NCBI GenBank assembly: GCA_011390695.1
Contig: JAABRW010000078.1
Coordinates: forward strand, 1-13,811
Source of the DNA: Desulfotignum sp.
GTDB taxonomy: Bacteria > Desulfobacterota > Desulfobacteria > Desulfobacterales > Desulfobacteraceae
Reading direction: 5' to 3'
DNA length: 13,811 nt
The position numbers and the translations under genes were made by a program. This document shows, in pieces, positions 5,936-12,355 of the stretch. The notes under the pieces were generated by a model, which was not told the DNA's origin, made no database searches, and saw nothing but the letters and a program-made list of their open reading frames with translations. Numbering within the stretch: the first letter of the stretch is position 1; the number at the start of each line of letters is the position of its first letter.

Positions 5936-6508
5936 ATGCATAACAAAGGAACAACATATACTGTGACAGATAAACATTGCTTAACCCTGGTCATCGGCGG
6001 ATGCAGAAGTGGAAAGAGCCGGTACGCACTGGATGCGGCCAATGCAGTTCCCGGCAGTAAGAAGATTTTTCTGGCCACATCCGTGCCTGAGGACCGGGAA
6101 ATGGAAAAACGGGTGCATGCCCACCAGGAACAGCGGGGAGATGACTGGCAGACCATTGAGGAGCCGGTGAATATCCATGAAAAAATAGCTGCCCGGGCAC
6201 AGACGGCAGATGTGATCCTGGTGGACTGCCTGACCCTGTGGACTGCAAATATGCTGGCATTGGAAATGGATGAAGCAGCTGTTCAGCAATGGTTGGAACA
6301 GACTGTCCTGGCCATTTCCAGAGCCTGCTGTCCGGTATTTCTGGTGACCAATGAAGTGGGATACGGGATTGTGCCGGAAAACAGTCTGGCAAGACGGTTC
6401 CGGGACATGGCCGGACTGGTGAACCAGCATATGGCAAAAACTGCAGACCGGGTGGTGCTCACCGTGGCCGGGATTGCCGTTACTATCAAACCAAAGGATG
6501 GCATATGA
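5936..6508 (+). CDS. cobU: Adenosylcobinamide kinase / adenosylcobinamide-phosphate guanylyltransferase
   Basis: A cytoplasmic bifunctional enzyme that phosphorylates adenosylcobinamide and then transfers GMP to give adenosylcobinamide-GDP, the substrate of CobS. Visible motifs are the P-loop GGCRSGKS (21-28), the region RVHAHQEQR with His63 in the position of the guanylylated His of Salmonella CobU, W.TIEEP, the Walker B-like DCLTLW, and TNEVGYGIVPE followed by the conserved R.F.D..G..NQ block. At 190 aa the length is normal. The start is uncertain: ATG 5936 has no clear ribosome site, while an in-frame GTG at 5963 has AAAGGA 12 nt upstream and leaves a shorter N-terminus closer to relatives. 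It is first gene of the cobamide operon, 4-nt ATGA overlap with the next gene. Confidence 0.95.
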   Translation: MHNKGTTYTVTDKHCLTLVIGGCRSGKSRYALDAANAVPGSKKIFLATSVPEDREMEKRVHAHQEQRGDDWQTIEEPVNIHEKIAARAQTADVILVDCLTLWTANMLALEMDEAAVQQWLEQTVLAISRACCPVFLVTNEVGYGIVPENSLARRFRDMAGLVNQHMAKTADRVVLTVAGIAVTIKPKDGI

Positions 6509-7449
6509 AATACCGGCATCTGTTCGGCCCGGTGCTGTCACGGCGTTTGGGAATCTCTTTGGGGGTGGATCTGGTAACCCACAAGATCTGCAGCCTGAAC
6601 TGTGTTTATTGTGAATGCGGAAATACTACCCTTCTGACAAAAATGCGCAAAGAATATGTTTCCTGTGACACCGTTTGCCGGGAGCTGGATTATTACTGGG
6701 CACATAATGAAGACCCGGATTATATTACTTTTTCCGGATCAGGTGAGCCCACCCTGAACCCGGCCCTGGGACAGGTGATAGCCCATATCAAAAAAAACAA
6801 GCCGGACATCAGGGTGGCTGTGCTCACCAATGCCACCCTGATGTCCGATCCCGGGGTCCGGGCCGACCTGGCCTTCGCCGATATTGTGGTGCCGTCTCTG
6901 GATGCGGTATCCCCAAAGGTATTCACCCGCATCAACCGGCCCTGTCCCGGTATCCGGCCGGCTGATATGGTGGATGGTATTGCCGGGTTTACCACAGATT
7001 TTACCGGCGAGGTCTGGCTGGAAATATTCATTCTGCCGGGGATGAATGATACCAGAGAAGAACTGCAACTGCTCAAGGCAGCCATCAGAAAGATACAGCC
7101 CCATAGGGTGCAGCTCAATACCCTTGACCGGCCGGGTACGGATTCCTCCCTCAGGCCGGCATCCCCTGAGGAGTTGGACCGGGTGATCCGTATTCTGGAT
7201 GAAAAAAATGTGGAGATCATTGCCCGGGCAGGCACCAGGACCAAAGGCATTAAGGCTGCAGATCCTGCTTCTGCGGTGCTGGAAACCATACACCGCAGGC
7301 CCTGCACCAGACAGGATCTGACCGCCACCCTGGGACTGCCGGCAGAAGAGATCGATCTGCTGCTGGCCGAACTTCTGGCAGCAGGGCATATTACCTCCAG
7401 AACCCAGGCCAGGGGGGTGTTTTTTTCCACCAGGAAAGAAGATACATGA
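6505..7449 (+). CDS. Radical SAM protein (COG0731-like) with C-terminal winged helix
   Basis: A 314-aa protein with the radical SAM cluster motif C29-x3-C33-x2-C36 in KICSLNCVYC, followed by the GSGEPTLNP glycine motif that contacts SAM. The overall pattern resembles COG0731 (wyosine-synthetase-like radical SAM proteins), a broad group whose bacterial members are mostly uncharacterised. The last 65 residues or so look like a winged-helix domain (TRQDLTATLGLPAEEIDLLL). The ATG at 6505 overlaps the cobU stop, with AAAGGA 8 nt upstream, and its own stop overlaps cobS. It is therefore embedded in the cobamide operon, though no known cobamide step requires it. It might act in lower-ligand or tRNA chemistry or be a passenger. 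The substrate is unknown. Confidence 0.85.
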   Translation: MKYRHLFGPVLSRRLGISLGVDLVTHKICSLNCVYCECGNTTLLTKMRKEYVSCDTVCRELDYYWAHNEDPDYITFSGSGEPTLNPALGQVIAHIKKNKPDIRVAVLTNATLMSDPGVRADLAFADIVVPSLDAVSPKVFTRINRPCPGIRPADMVDGIAGFTTDFTGEVWLEIFILPGMNDTREELQLLKAAIRKIQPHRVQLNTLDRPGTDSSLRPASPEELDRVIRILDEKNVEIIARAGTRTKGIKAADPASAVLETIHRRPCTRQDLTATLGLPAEEIDLLLAELLAAGHITSRTQARGVFFSTRKEDT

Positions 7450-8213
7450 CCCTGCCCAAAACAAACGGATTTCTTAACGATCTGCAGTCCTGTCTTTTGT
7501 TTTTGACGATTTTACCGGCCGGCCGGCATGTCACCTATTCCCCCATGGGCATGATCCGTTTTTTCCCGGTGGCAGGCCTTATCCTGGGAAGCCTGGTTGT
7601 GCTTACAGATCTTGCAGCTTCCCGGCTGTGGCCTTTGCCTGTGGCGGCTCTCGCAGATGTGCTCTGCCTGGTTATTCTCACCGGAGCATTTCATCTGGAC
7701 GGCCTGGGGGATACGGCAGACGGCATTTTCAGCCACAGGTCCCGGCAGCGGGCCCTGGAGATCATGAAAGACAGCCGTACCGGCATGATGGGACTTGTGG
7801 CAGTGGTCTGTGTTCTGGCCATGAAGGTGGCCGGGATATATGCGGTAAAAATGGCTTTCGGCACTGGTCAGGCCCTGCTGGTCCTGCTGCTGGTACCTGC
7901 CTATGCCAGGGCATCCATGATATTCGGCATCCGGTTTCTAAAATATGGCCGTACCGGCACCGGCACCGGCCTGGACCTGTTTGCATCTGCCCTGGGACCA
8001 AAAGATTTTGTCTATTGCCTGATCCCCCTGTTTTTATCTGTATTTTTGGGGTATAACGGCCTGGTTCTGAACCTGTTATTCGGAATCAGCTGTCTGGGTA
8101 TTTTATGGTTTTATAAAAAAAAAATGAACTGTGTCACAGGGGATATGCTCGGGGCCATGACAGAACTGCTGGAAGCTGTTTTGTTTCTGGGCTGCGGGGC
8201 TGCTTTGCTGTGA
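7446..8213 (+). CDS. cobS: Adenosylcobinamide-GDP ribazoletransferase (cobalamin synthase)
   Basis: A 255-aa integral inner-membrane enzyme that joins adenosylcobinamide-GDP to alpha-ribazole (phosphate) to make the cobamide (phosphate). The family signature GAFHLDGLGDTADG, with acidic metal-binding residues, lies at about 79-92, followed by the conserved KDSRTGMMG. Several hydrophobic helices cover the rest (about 34-50, 110-155, 190-225). The ATG overlaps the preceding stop by 4 nt, with AGGAAAGAAG upstream. Two sequence oddities are noted: three tandem ACCGGC units (7953-7970) coding for TGTGTG, and an A10 run (8115-8124) coding for KKK that would be prone to slippage. The frame is intact. 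Confidence 0.95.
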   Translation: MTLPKTNGFLNDLQSCLLFLTILPAGRHVTYSPMGMIRFFPVAGLILGSLVVLTDLAASRLWPLPVAALADVLCLVILTGAFHLDGLGDTADGIFSHRSRQRALEIMKDSRTGMMGLVAVVCVLAMKVAGIYAVKMAFGTGQALLVLLLVPAYARASMIFGIRFLKYGRTGTGTGLDLFASALGPKDFVYCLIPLFLSVFLGYNGLVLNLLFGISCLGILWFYKKKMNCVTGDMLGAMTELLEAVLFLGCGAALL

Positions 8214-8226
8214 AAAGGATCCTATC

Positions 8227-9309
8227 ATGATTATCGGCCATGGCGGCAACACAGCAGGGCTGGCAAAAGAACTGGGGTGTTCTGCAGATGACATCATCGA
8301 CATGAGCGCCAACCTCAACCCCCTGGGGCCGCCGGAACGGATCAAAACCGTTATACTGGAAAACCTGTCAGCCATCCATGCGCTTCCTGAGCCGGACGCC
8401 CGGTCCATGACCTCAGGGTTTGCCCGGTACCATGATATTGATCCGGATACCGTGATTGCCGGCAGCGGCACCACCTGGTTTATCTATACTATCCCCAAAG
8501 CTTTGGATGCGAAAAAAGTGGTGATCCTGGGACCCACCTATTCTGATTACGCTGATGCCTGCGCCATGCACGGCATTGTCCCTGCCTTTTGCATGGCAAA
8601 AGCAGAAGACGGTTTTTTACCCGATCTGGAAGCGGTGTCAGACATGGCTGCCAGGGCTGATCTGGTATTTATCTGCAATCCCAACAACCCCACGGGTGTG
8701 CTGGTGGAAAAAGAGTTCATCACCACCCTGGCACGCCGGCATCCTGATGTGTGTTTTGTGGTGGATGAGTCCTACCTTCCCTTTGTGGCGGGGGCCTGTG
8801 ATATTTCCCTGATACAGGACAGATCATATGACAACCTGCTGGTATTGTCCTCCATGTCGAAAATTTTCACCATTCCCGGGCTGCGCACCGGCTTTTTAAG
8901 CGGGGCAAAGCATCTGGTTGGCAACGTCATGCATTATTACCAGCCCTGGAGTGTCAATTCTCTGGCCCAGGTTGTGATCACAGATATATTTGACCATCCG
9001 GAACAGATTGGGCCTTTTTATGAAAAAACCAGGGCGTACATTGCCGGAGAAAAACAACACTTTCTGGATGCAGTGGCAGATCTGAAGGATCTTGCACCGG
9101 TATCCGGCCATACCTGTTTTATCCTGGCAAAGCTGCTGCACCATAGCGCCCCCGATCTATGCCGACAGGTGGGGGCAGACCGGATTCTGATCCGGGACTG
9201 CAGCAATTTTAAGGGCCTTGGCCCCCGGTATGTGCGGTTTTCCCTCAAGGACCGCAAAACCAATATGGCCCTGGTCCGCAGCATCCAAAAGGCCCTGACC
9301 AGTGGTTGA
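8227..9309 (+). CDS. cobD: Threonine-phosphate decarboxylase (PLP enzyme)
   Basis: A 360-aa class I/II aminotransferase-fold PLP enzyme that converts L-threonine O-3-phosphate to (R)-1-amino-2-propanol O-2-phosphate, the linker used by CbiB. It starts with HGGNTAGLAKELG and SANLNPLGPP, typical of the family. The motif CNPNNPTG, the Asp of FVVDESYLPF and the PLP Lys212 in SSMSKIFTIPGLRTGF are present. The length is normal. The ATG at 8227 has AAAGGAT 7 nt upstream and follows cobS by 13 nt. The end overlaps the GTG start of cbiB by 8 nt. No threonine kinase (pduX-type) is seen in the window. Confidence 0.93.
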   Translation: MIIGHGGNTAGLAKELGCSADDIIDMSANLNPLGPPERIKTVILENLSAIHALPEPDARSMTSGFARYHDIDPDTVIAGSGTTWFIYTIPKALDAKKVVILGPTYSDYADACAMHGIVPAFCMAKAEDGFLPDLEAVSDMAARADLVFICNPNNPTGVLVEKEFITTLARRHPDVCFVVDESYLPFVAGACDISLIQDRSYDNLLVLSSMSKIFTIPGLRTGFLSGAKHLVGNVMHYYQPWSVNSLAQVVITDIFDHPEQIGPFYEKTRAYIAGEKQHFLDAVADLKDLAPVSGHTCFILAKLLHHSAPDLCRQVGADRILIRDCSNFKGLGPRYVRFSLKDRKTNMALVRSIQKALTSG

Positions 9310-10270
9310 GACTGCCTGGTACATATTTTCGGCTGCCTTTGTCCTGGATTTTTTTCTGGGTGATCCACGCAACCTGCCCCATCCGGTAGTATACATGGGC
9401 CGGGCCATTGCGTTTTTCGAGCCCCGTTTCCGGCGGGTTTTTATCAATCAGTTTACAGCAGGCATGGTATTTGCTGTTTTTTTGATTCTTTGCGCCTATT
9501 TTTTGGCCCTGGTCCTGGTCTGGTCAGCCGGCCGGGTCCATCTGTTTTTTGGCCTGGGGGTCCAGGTGCTGCTGCTGTTTTACTGTTTTTCCGTCAAAAG
9601 CCTGAAAGATGCCGCCCTTGCCGTTGCCCAGCCCCTTGGGGCAAAAGATCTGCCCGCAGCCCGGCGCAACCTGGCCATGATTGTGGGCAGAGAAACCCGG
9701 ACCCTGGATGAATCCGGCATAACCCGGGCTGCGGTTGAGACGGTGGCGGAAAATTTTGTGGACGGGTTTTTGTCCCCGCTTTTCTGGGTACTGGTACTGG
9801 GGGTGCCCGGTGCTGTGGCCTATAAAATGGTCAATACCCTGGATTCCATGGTGGGATATAACAATGACATGTATGCATTGTTCGGGCGGGCAGCAGCCCG
9901 CATCGATGATGCAGCCAATTTTATTCCGGCCAGGCTGGCGGTTTTTGTGATTGGGGCAGCAGCCTTTTTTGTGCCCGAAGCATCCGGTGCCGGAGCATTG
10001 AAAACCGGATTTACCCAGGGCCGGCAGCACAAAAGCCCCAATGCGGGATTTCCCGAAGCTGCCTTTGCCGGGGCCTTGCGCATCCGCCTGGGCGGGCCTG
10101 GTATCTACCACGGCAAACAGGTGGATAAACCCTGTATTGGCACGGCCTTTGATGATCCGAAAATATCTTCCATTGGTTCTGCCTGCAGGCTCATGCAGGC
10201 AGCTGCGGTGACAGGGCTGTCGGCCGCCATTTTCCTGGCTGCACTGCACCAGGCTGCAGGGGCGGGATAA
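9302..10270 (+). CDS. cbiB: Adenosylcobinamide-phosphate synthase
   Basis: A 322-aa membrane enzyme that attaches aminopropanol phosphate to adenosylcobyric acid, giving adenosylcobinamide phosphate. Family landmarks are visible: FLGDPRNLPHPVVYMGRAI near the start, the region TLDESGITRAAVETVAENFVDG, YKMVNTLDSMVGY (about 177-189) and a C-terminal GPGIYHGK. Several hydrophobic segments (about 5-20, 45-75, 155-175, 215-230, 295-315) agree with an inner-membrane location. The start is GTG at 9302, inside the end of cobD, with AAAGG 9 nt upstream; no nearby ATG fits. The stop TAA overlaps the cbiR ATG by 1 nt. The symbol cobD is used for this enzyme in some nomenclatures. Confidence 0.94.
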   Translation: MVETAWYIFSAAFVLDFFLGDPRNLPHPVVYMGRAIAFFEPRFRRVFINQFTAGMVFAVFLILCAYFLALVLVWSAGRVHLFFGLGVQVLLLFYCFSVKSLKDAALAVAQPLGAKDLPAARRNLAMIVGRETRTLDESGITRAAVETVAENFVDGFLSPLFWVLVLGVPGAVAYKMVNTLDSMVGYNNDMYALFGRAAARIDDAANFIPARLAVFVIGAAAFFVPEASGAGALKTGFTQGRQHKSPNAGFPEAAFAGALRIRLGGPGIYHGKQVDKPCIGTAFDDPKISSIGSACRLMQAAAVTGLSAAIFLAALHQAAGAG

Positions 10271-11139
10271 TGAAAACAAAGCGGCTTTTCCGCCTGGGCA
10301 CCACCTCATTCATATACCCGGACCATATTATTCCCAATGTCCGCAAAACAGGCGCTTTTTTTGATGAGATCGAACTGCTGGTGTTTGAAAGCATGCCCGG
10401 GGCCGTGCTGCCCACCCGTACCCAGATTGCCGAGCTGGCATGCCTGTCCAGGGATCTGGGTGTGGGGTATAATGTGCATCTGCCCACTGATGTAAGCCTT
10501 ACCGGCAATGCAGCAAAAGACCGGCAAAAAGCGGCTGATACTTTTGCCCGGGTGGTGGAATTGTGTGCACCATTGTCTCCTTCCACCCACACCCTTCATC
10601 TGGAAATGGATTTTGAAAGCGCATCCTCCGGGGCAATGCCCGACACCGAATCGACCAGTAACGCAGATGAGTTACTTAGAAGAAGAGATAAAAAAGATGT
10701 GTCCGCCTGGCAGGAACGTGCCCGGGATGGCCTGGACCGTCTGATACCGCTTCTGGGCGATCCCCGGGTGGTGTCCCTGGAGACCCTGGATTATTTGCCT
10801 GCCCTGCTGCAGCCTTTGGCCGAAGCCCATGATGTCGGGATCTGTATTGATGCAGGCCACCATTTTCTTTATGATTATGACCTTGCTCACAGTTTTAAAA
10901 TGTTCAAGGACCGCCTGGCTTTGGTCCATCTTCATGGGGTTGCCTGTTCCCCAACAGGAAAAAAGGACCATACCAGCCTGGATCATCTTGCGCCATCTCA
11001 GATGCATCTGGTGCGCAGTCTGCTGGCAGGTTATGAAGGCACCGTGAGCCTGGAGGTGTTTAACCGGCAGAACCTGAACCGTTCCCTGACAGTGTTGTCT
11101 GATATGTTTTATGATATTCCGTCCCATCTGCCGGGTTGA
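10270..11139 (+). CDS. cbiR: Cobamide-remodelling hydrolase CbiR (AP endonuclease-like TIM barrel)
   Basis: A 289-aa protein of the xylose isomerase/AP endonuclease 2 superfamily. Probable metal ligands lie along the barrel: His in YNVHLPTD (about 70), Glu in SLETLDY, Asp and His in CIDAGHHF, His in LVHLHG, Asp/His in GKKDHTSLDH and Glu in SLEVF. CbiR, described from Akkermansia muciniphila, cleaves the nucleotide loop of cobamides so that a cell can rebuild them with its preferred lower ligand. Identification rests on superfamily motifs plus position as last gene of a cobU-cobS-cobD-cbiB cluster, where other AP-endonuclease-fold proteins are not expected. It lacks a signal peptide, so it acts in the cytoplasm. 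The ATG overlaps the cbiB stop (TAATG). A generic sugar-phosphate isomerase is the alternative but fits the context less well. Confidence 0.82.
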   Translation: MKTKRLFRLGTTSFIYPDHIIPNVRKTGAFFDEIELLVFESMPGAVLPTRTQIAELACLSRDLGVGYNVHLPTDVSLTGNAAKDRQKAADTFARVVELCAPLSPSTHTLHLEMDFESASSGAMPDTESTSNADELLRRRDKKDVSAWQERARDGLDRLIPLLGDPRVVSLETLDYLPALLQPLAEAHDVGICIDAGHHFLYDYDLAHSFKMFKDRLALVHLHGVACSPTGKKDHTSLDHLAPSQMHLVRSLLAGYEGTVSLEVFNRQNLNRSLTVLSDMFYDIPSHLPG

Positions 11140-11260
11140 ACCTTTCCATTGAAATGTGGTACGCTTCATCATGTGAAACGTGTTTAAACAGGCTGCATCC
11201 GGATCTGATTTTTGTGACCTGTCAGATGCAGGCCCGGGAAAAATGAACAGGAAACCCATT
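11140..11260 (+). other. Intergenic spacer between cbiR and ispG
   Basis: About 120 bp without a gene. A weak hairpin (11161-11181, 8-bp stem with one mismatch, 5-nt loop) has no T-run behind it. I see no confident promoter, yet the break in otherwise overlapping genes suggests that ispG-proS can be transcribed separately. Confidence 0.35.
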
Positions 11261-12355
11261 ATGTCATTGGTGCAGAAAAGAAGAAAAACCCGGCAGATCC
11301 GTGTGGGCAATGTGCCTGTGGGATCAGAGGCACCGGTTTCGGTCCAGTCCATGACCAATACCCGAACCCGGGATGTGACAGCCACTGTCCGCCAGATCAA
11401 AAGCCTGGAGGCGGCCGGGTGTGAGATCATCCGGGTGGCAGTACCGGAAATGGCTGATGCAGGCGCCATCCGGCAGATCAAAGAGCAGGTGACCATCCCT
11501 GTGATCGCGGACATCCATTTTGATTACAGGCTGGCCCTGGCTGCTGCTGAATCAGGGGCAGATGCGCTGCGCATCAATCCCGGCAATATCGGGGCCCGTC
11601 ACAAGGTGAAAAAAGTGGTGGACTGCGCAAAAGCCCATGGGATTTCCATCCGCATAGGCGTTAATGCCGGATCTTTGGAAAAAGAGATTGCACAGCGCCT
11701 GGGCGCTACACCCGAGGCCATGACGGAAAGCGGCCTGGCAAATATCCGGATACTGGAAGACCTGGGGTTTTATGATATCAAGGTGTCGCTGAAAGCATCG
11801 GATGTGGCCCGCACTGTGGCAGCCTACCAGCTGCTGGCCCAAAAAACCGATGTGCCCTTTCATGTGGGCATCACCGAGGCAGGGGGGCTGTATGCCGGCA
11901 TCACCAAGTCCGCCATCGGTATCGGCATGCTGTTGTCACAGGGACTGGGGGATACCATCCGGGTGTCATTGACCCGTGATCCGGTGGAAGAAATCCGCAC
12001 CGGATATGAAATCCTGCGGGCACTGGGACTGCGGAACAGAGGGCCTGAAATCATTTCCTGTCCCACCTGCGGCCGGTGCAGGATCGATCTGTTTAAAATT
12101 GCACAGGATGTAGAAAAAGCTTTACTTGAATGCGACTCTCAGATTAAAGTTGCCATTATGGGGTGTGTGGTCAACGGGCCGGGCGAAGCAAAAGAAGCAG
12201 ACATCGGCATTGCCGGCGCTGACGGCACAGGAATGATATTTAAAAAAGGCAGGGTGTTTAAAAAAGTGGCCCAGGACCAGCTTGTGACACAGCTGCTGTA
12301 TGAAATCGATAAAATGACGCAAAATTCGGAGGATGTGAATGGGAGCAAAGAATAA
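11261..12355 (+). CDS. ispG: 4-hydroxy-3-methylbut-2-enyl diphosphate synthase
   Basis: A 364-aa iron-sulfur enzyme of the MEP isoprenoid pathway that reductively converts methylerythritol cyclodiphosphate to HMBPP. The N-terminal TIM-barrel half starts RRKTRQIRVGNVPVG and APVSVQSMTNT, and includes ADIHFDYRLA and ALRINPGNIG. The C-terminal [4Fe-4S] ligands are Cys267 and Cys270 (SCPTCGRC), Cys302 (MGCVVNGPGE) and the catalytic Glu309. The ATG at 11261 has AGGA 8 nt upstream and gives the usual N-terminus; ATG 11243 and GTG 11180 are in-frame alternatives with poorer sites. The stop lies 17 nt inside proS. Confidence 0.96.
   Translation: MSLVQKRRKTRQIRVGNVPVGSEAPVSVQSMTNTRTRDVTATVRQIKSLEAAGCEIIRVAVPEMADAGAIRQIKEQVTIPVIADIHFDYRLALAAAESGADALRINPGNIGARHKVKKVVDCAKAHGISIRIGVNAGSLEKEIAQRLGATPEAMTESGLANIRILEDLGFYDIKVSLKASDVARTVAAYQLLAQKTDVPFHVGITEAGGLYAGITKSAIGIGMLLSQGLGDTIRVSLTRDPVEEIRTGYEILRALGLRNRGPEIISCPTCGRCRIDLFKIAQDVEKALLECDSQIKVAIMGCVVNGPGEAKEADIGIAGADGTGMIFKKGRVFKKVAQDQLVTQLLYEIDKMTQNSEDVNGSKE

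Noticed and set aside
9125..9140. Sigma-54-like match TGGCAAAGCTGCTGCA inside cobD
   Set aside because: GG-N10-GC spacing fits, but the -12 element is CTGC rather than TTGC, and it is made of ordinary Leu-Ala-Lys-Leu-Leu-His codons within an overlapping operon.
10139..10153. TGGCACGGCCTTTGA in cbiB resembling a sigma-54 promoter
   Set aside because: The invariant GC of the -12 element is GA, and it lies within conserved coding sequence.
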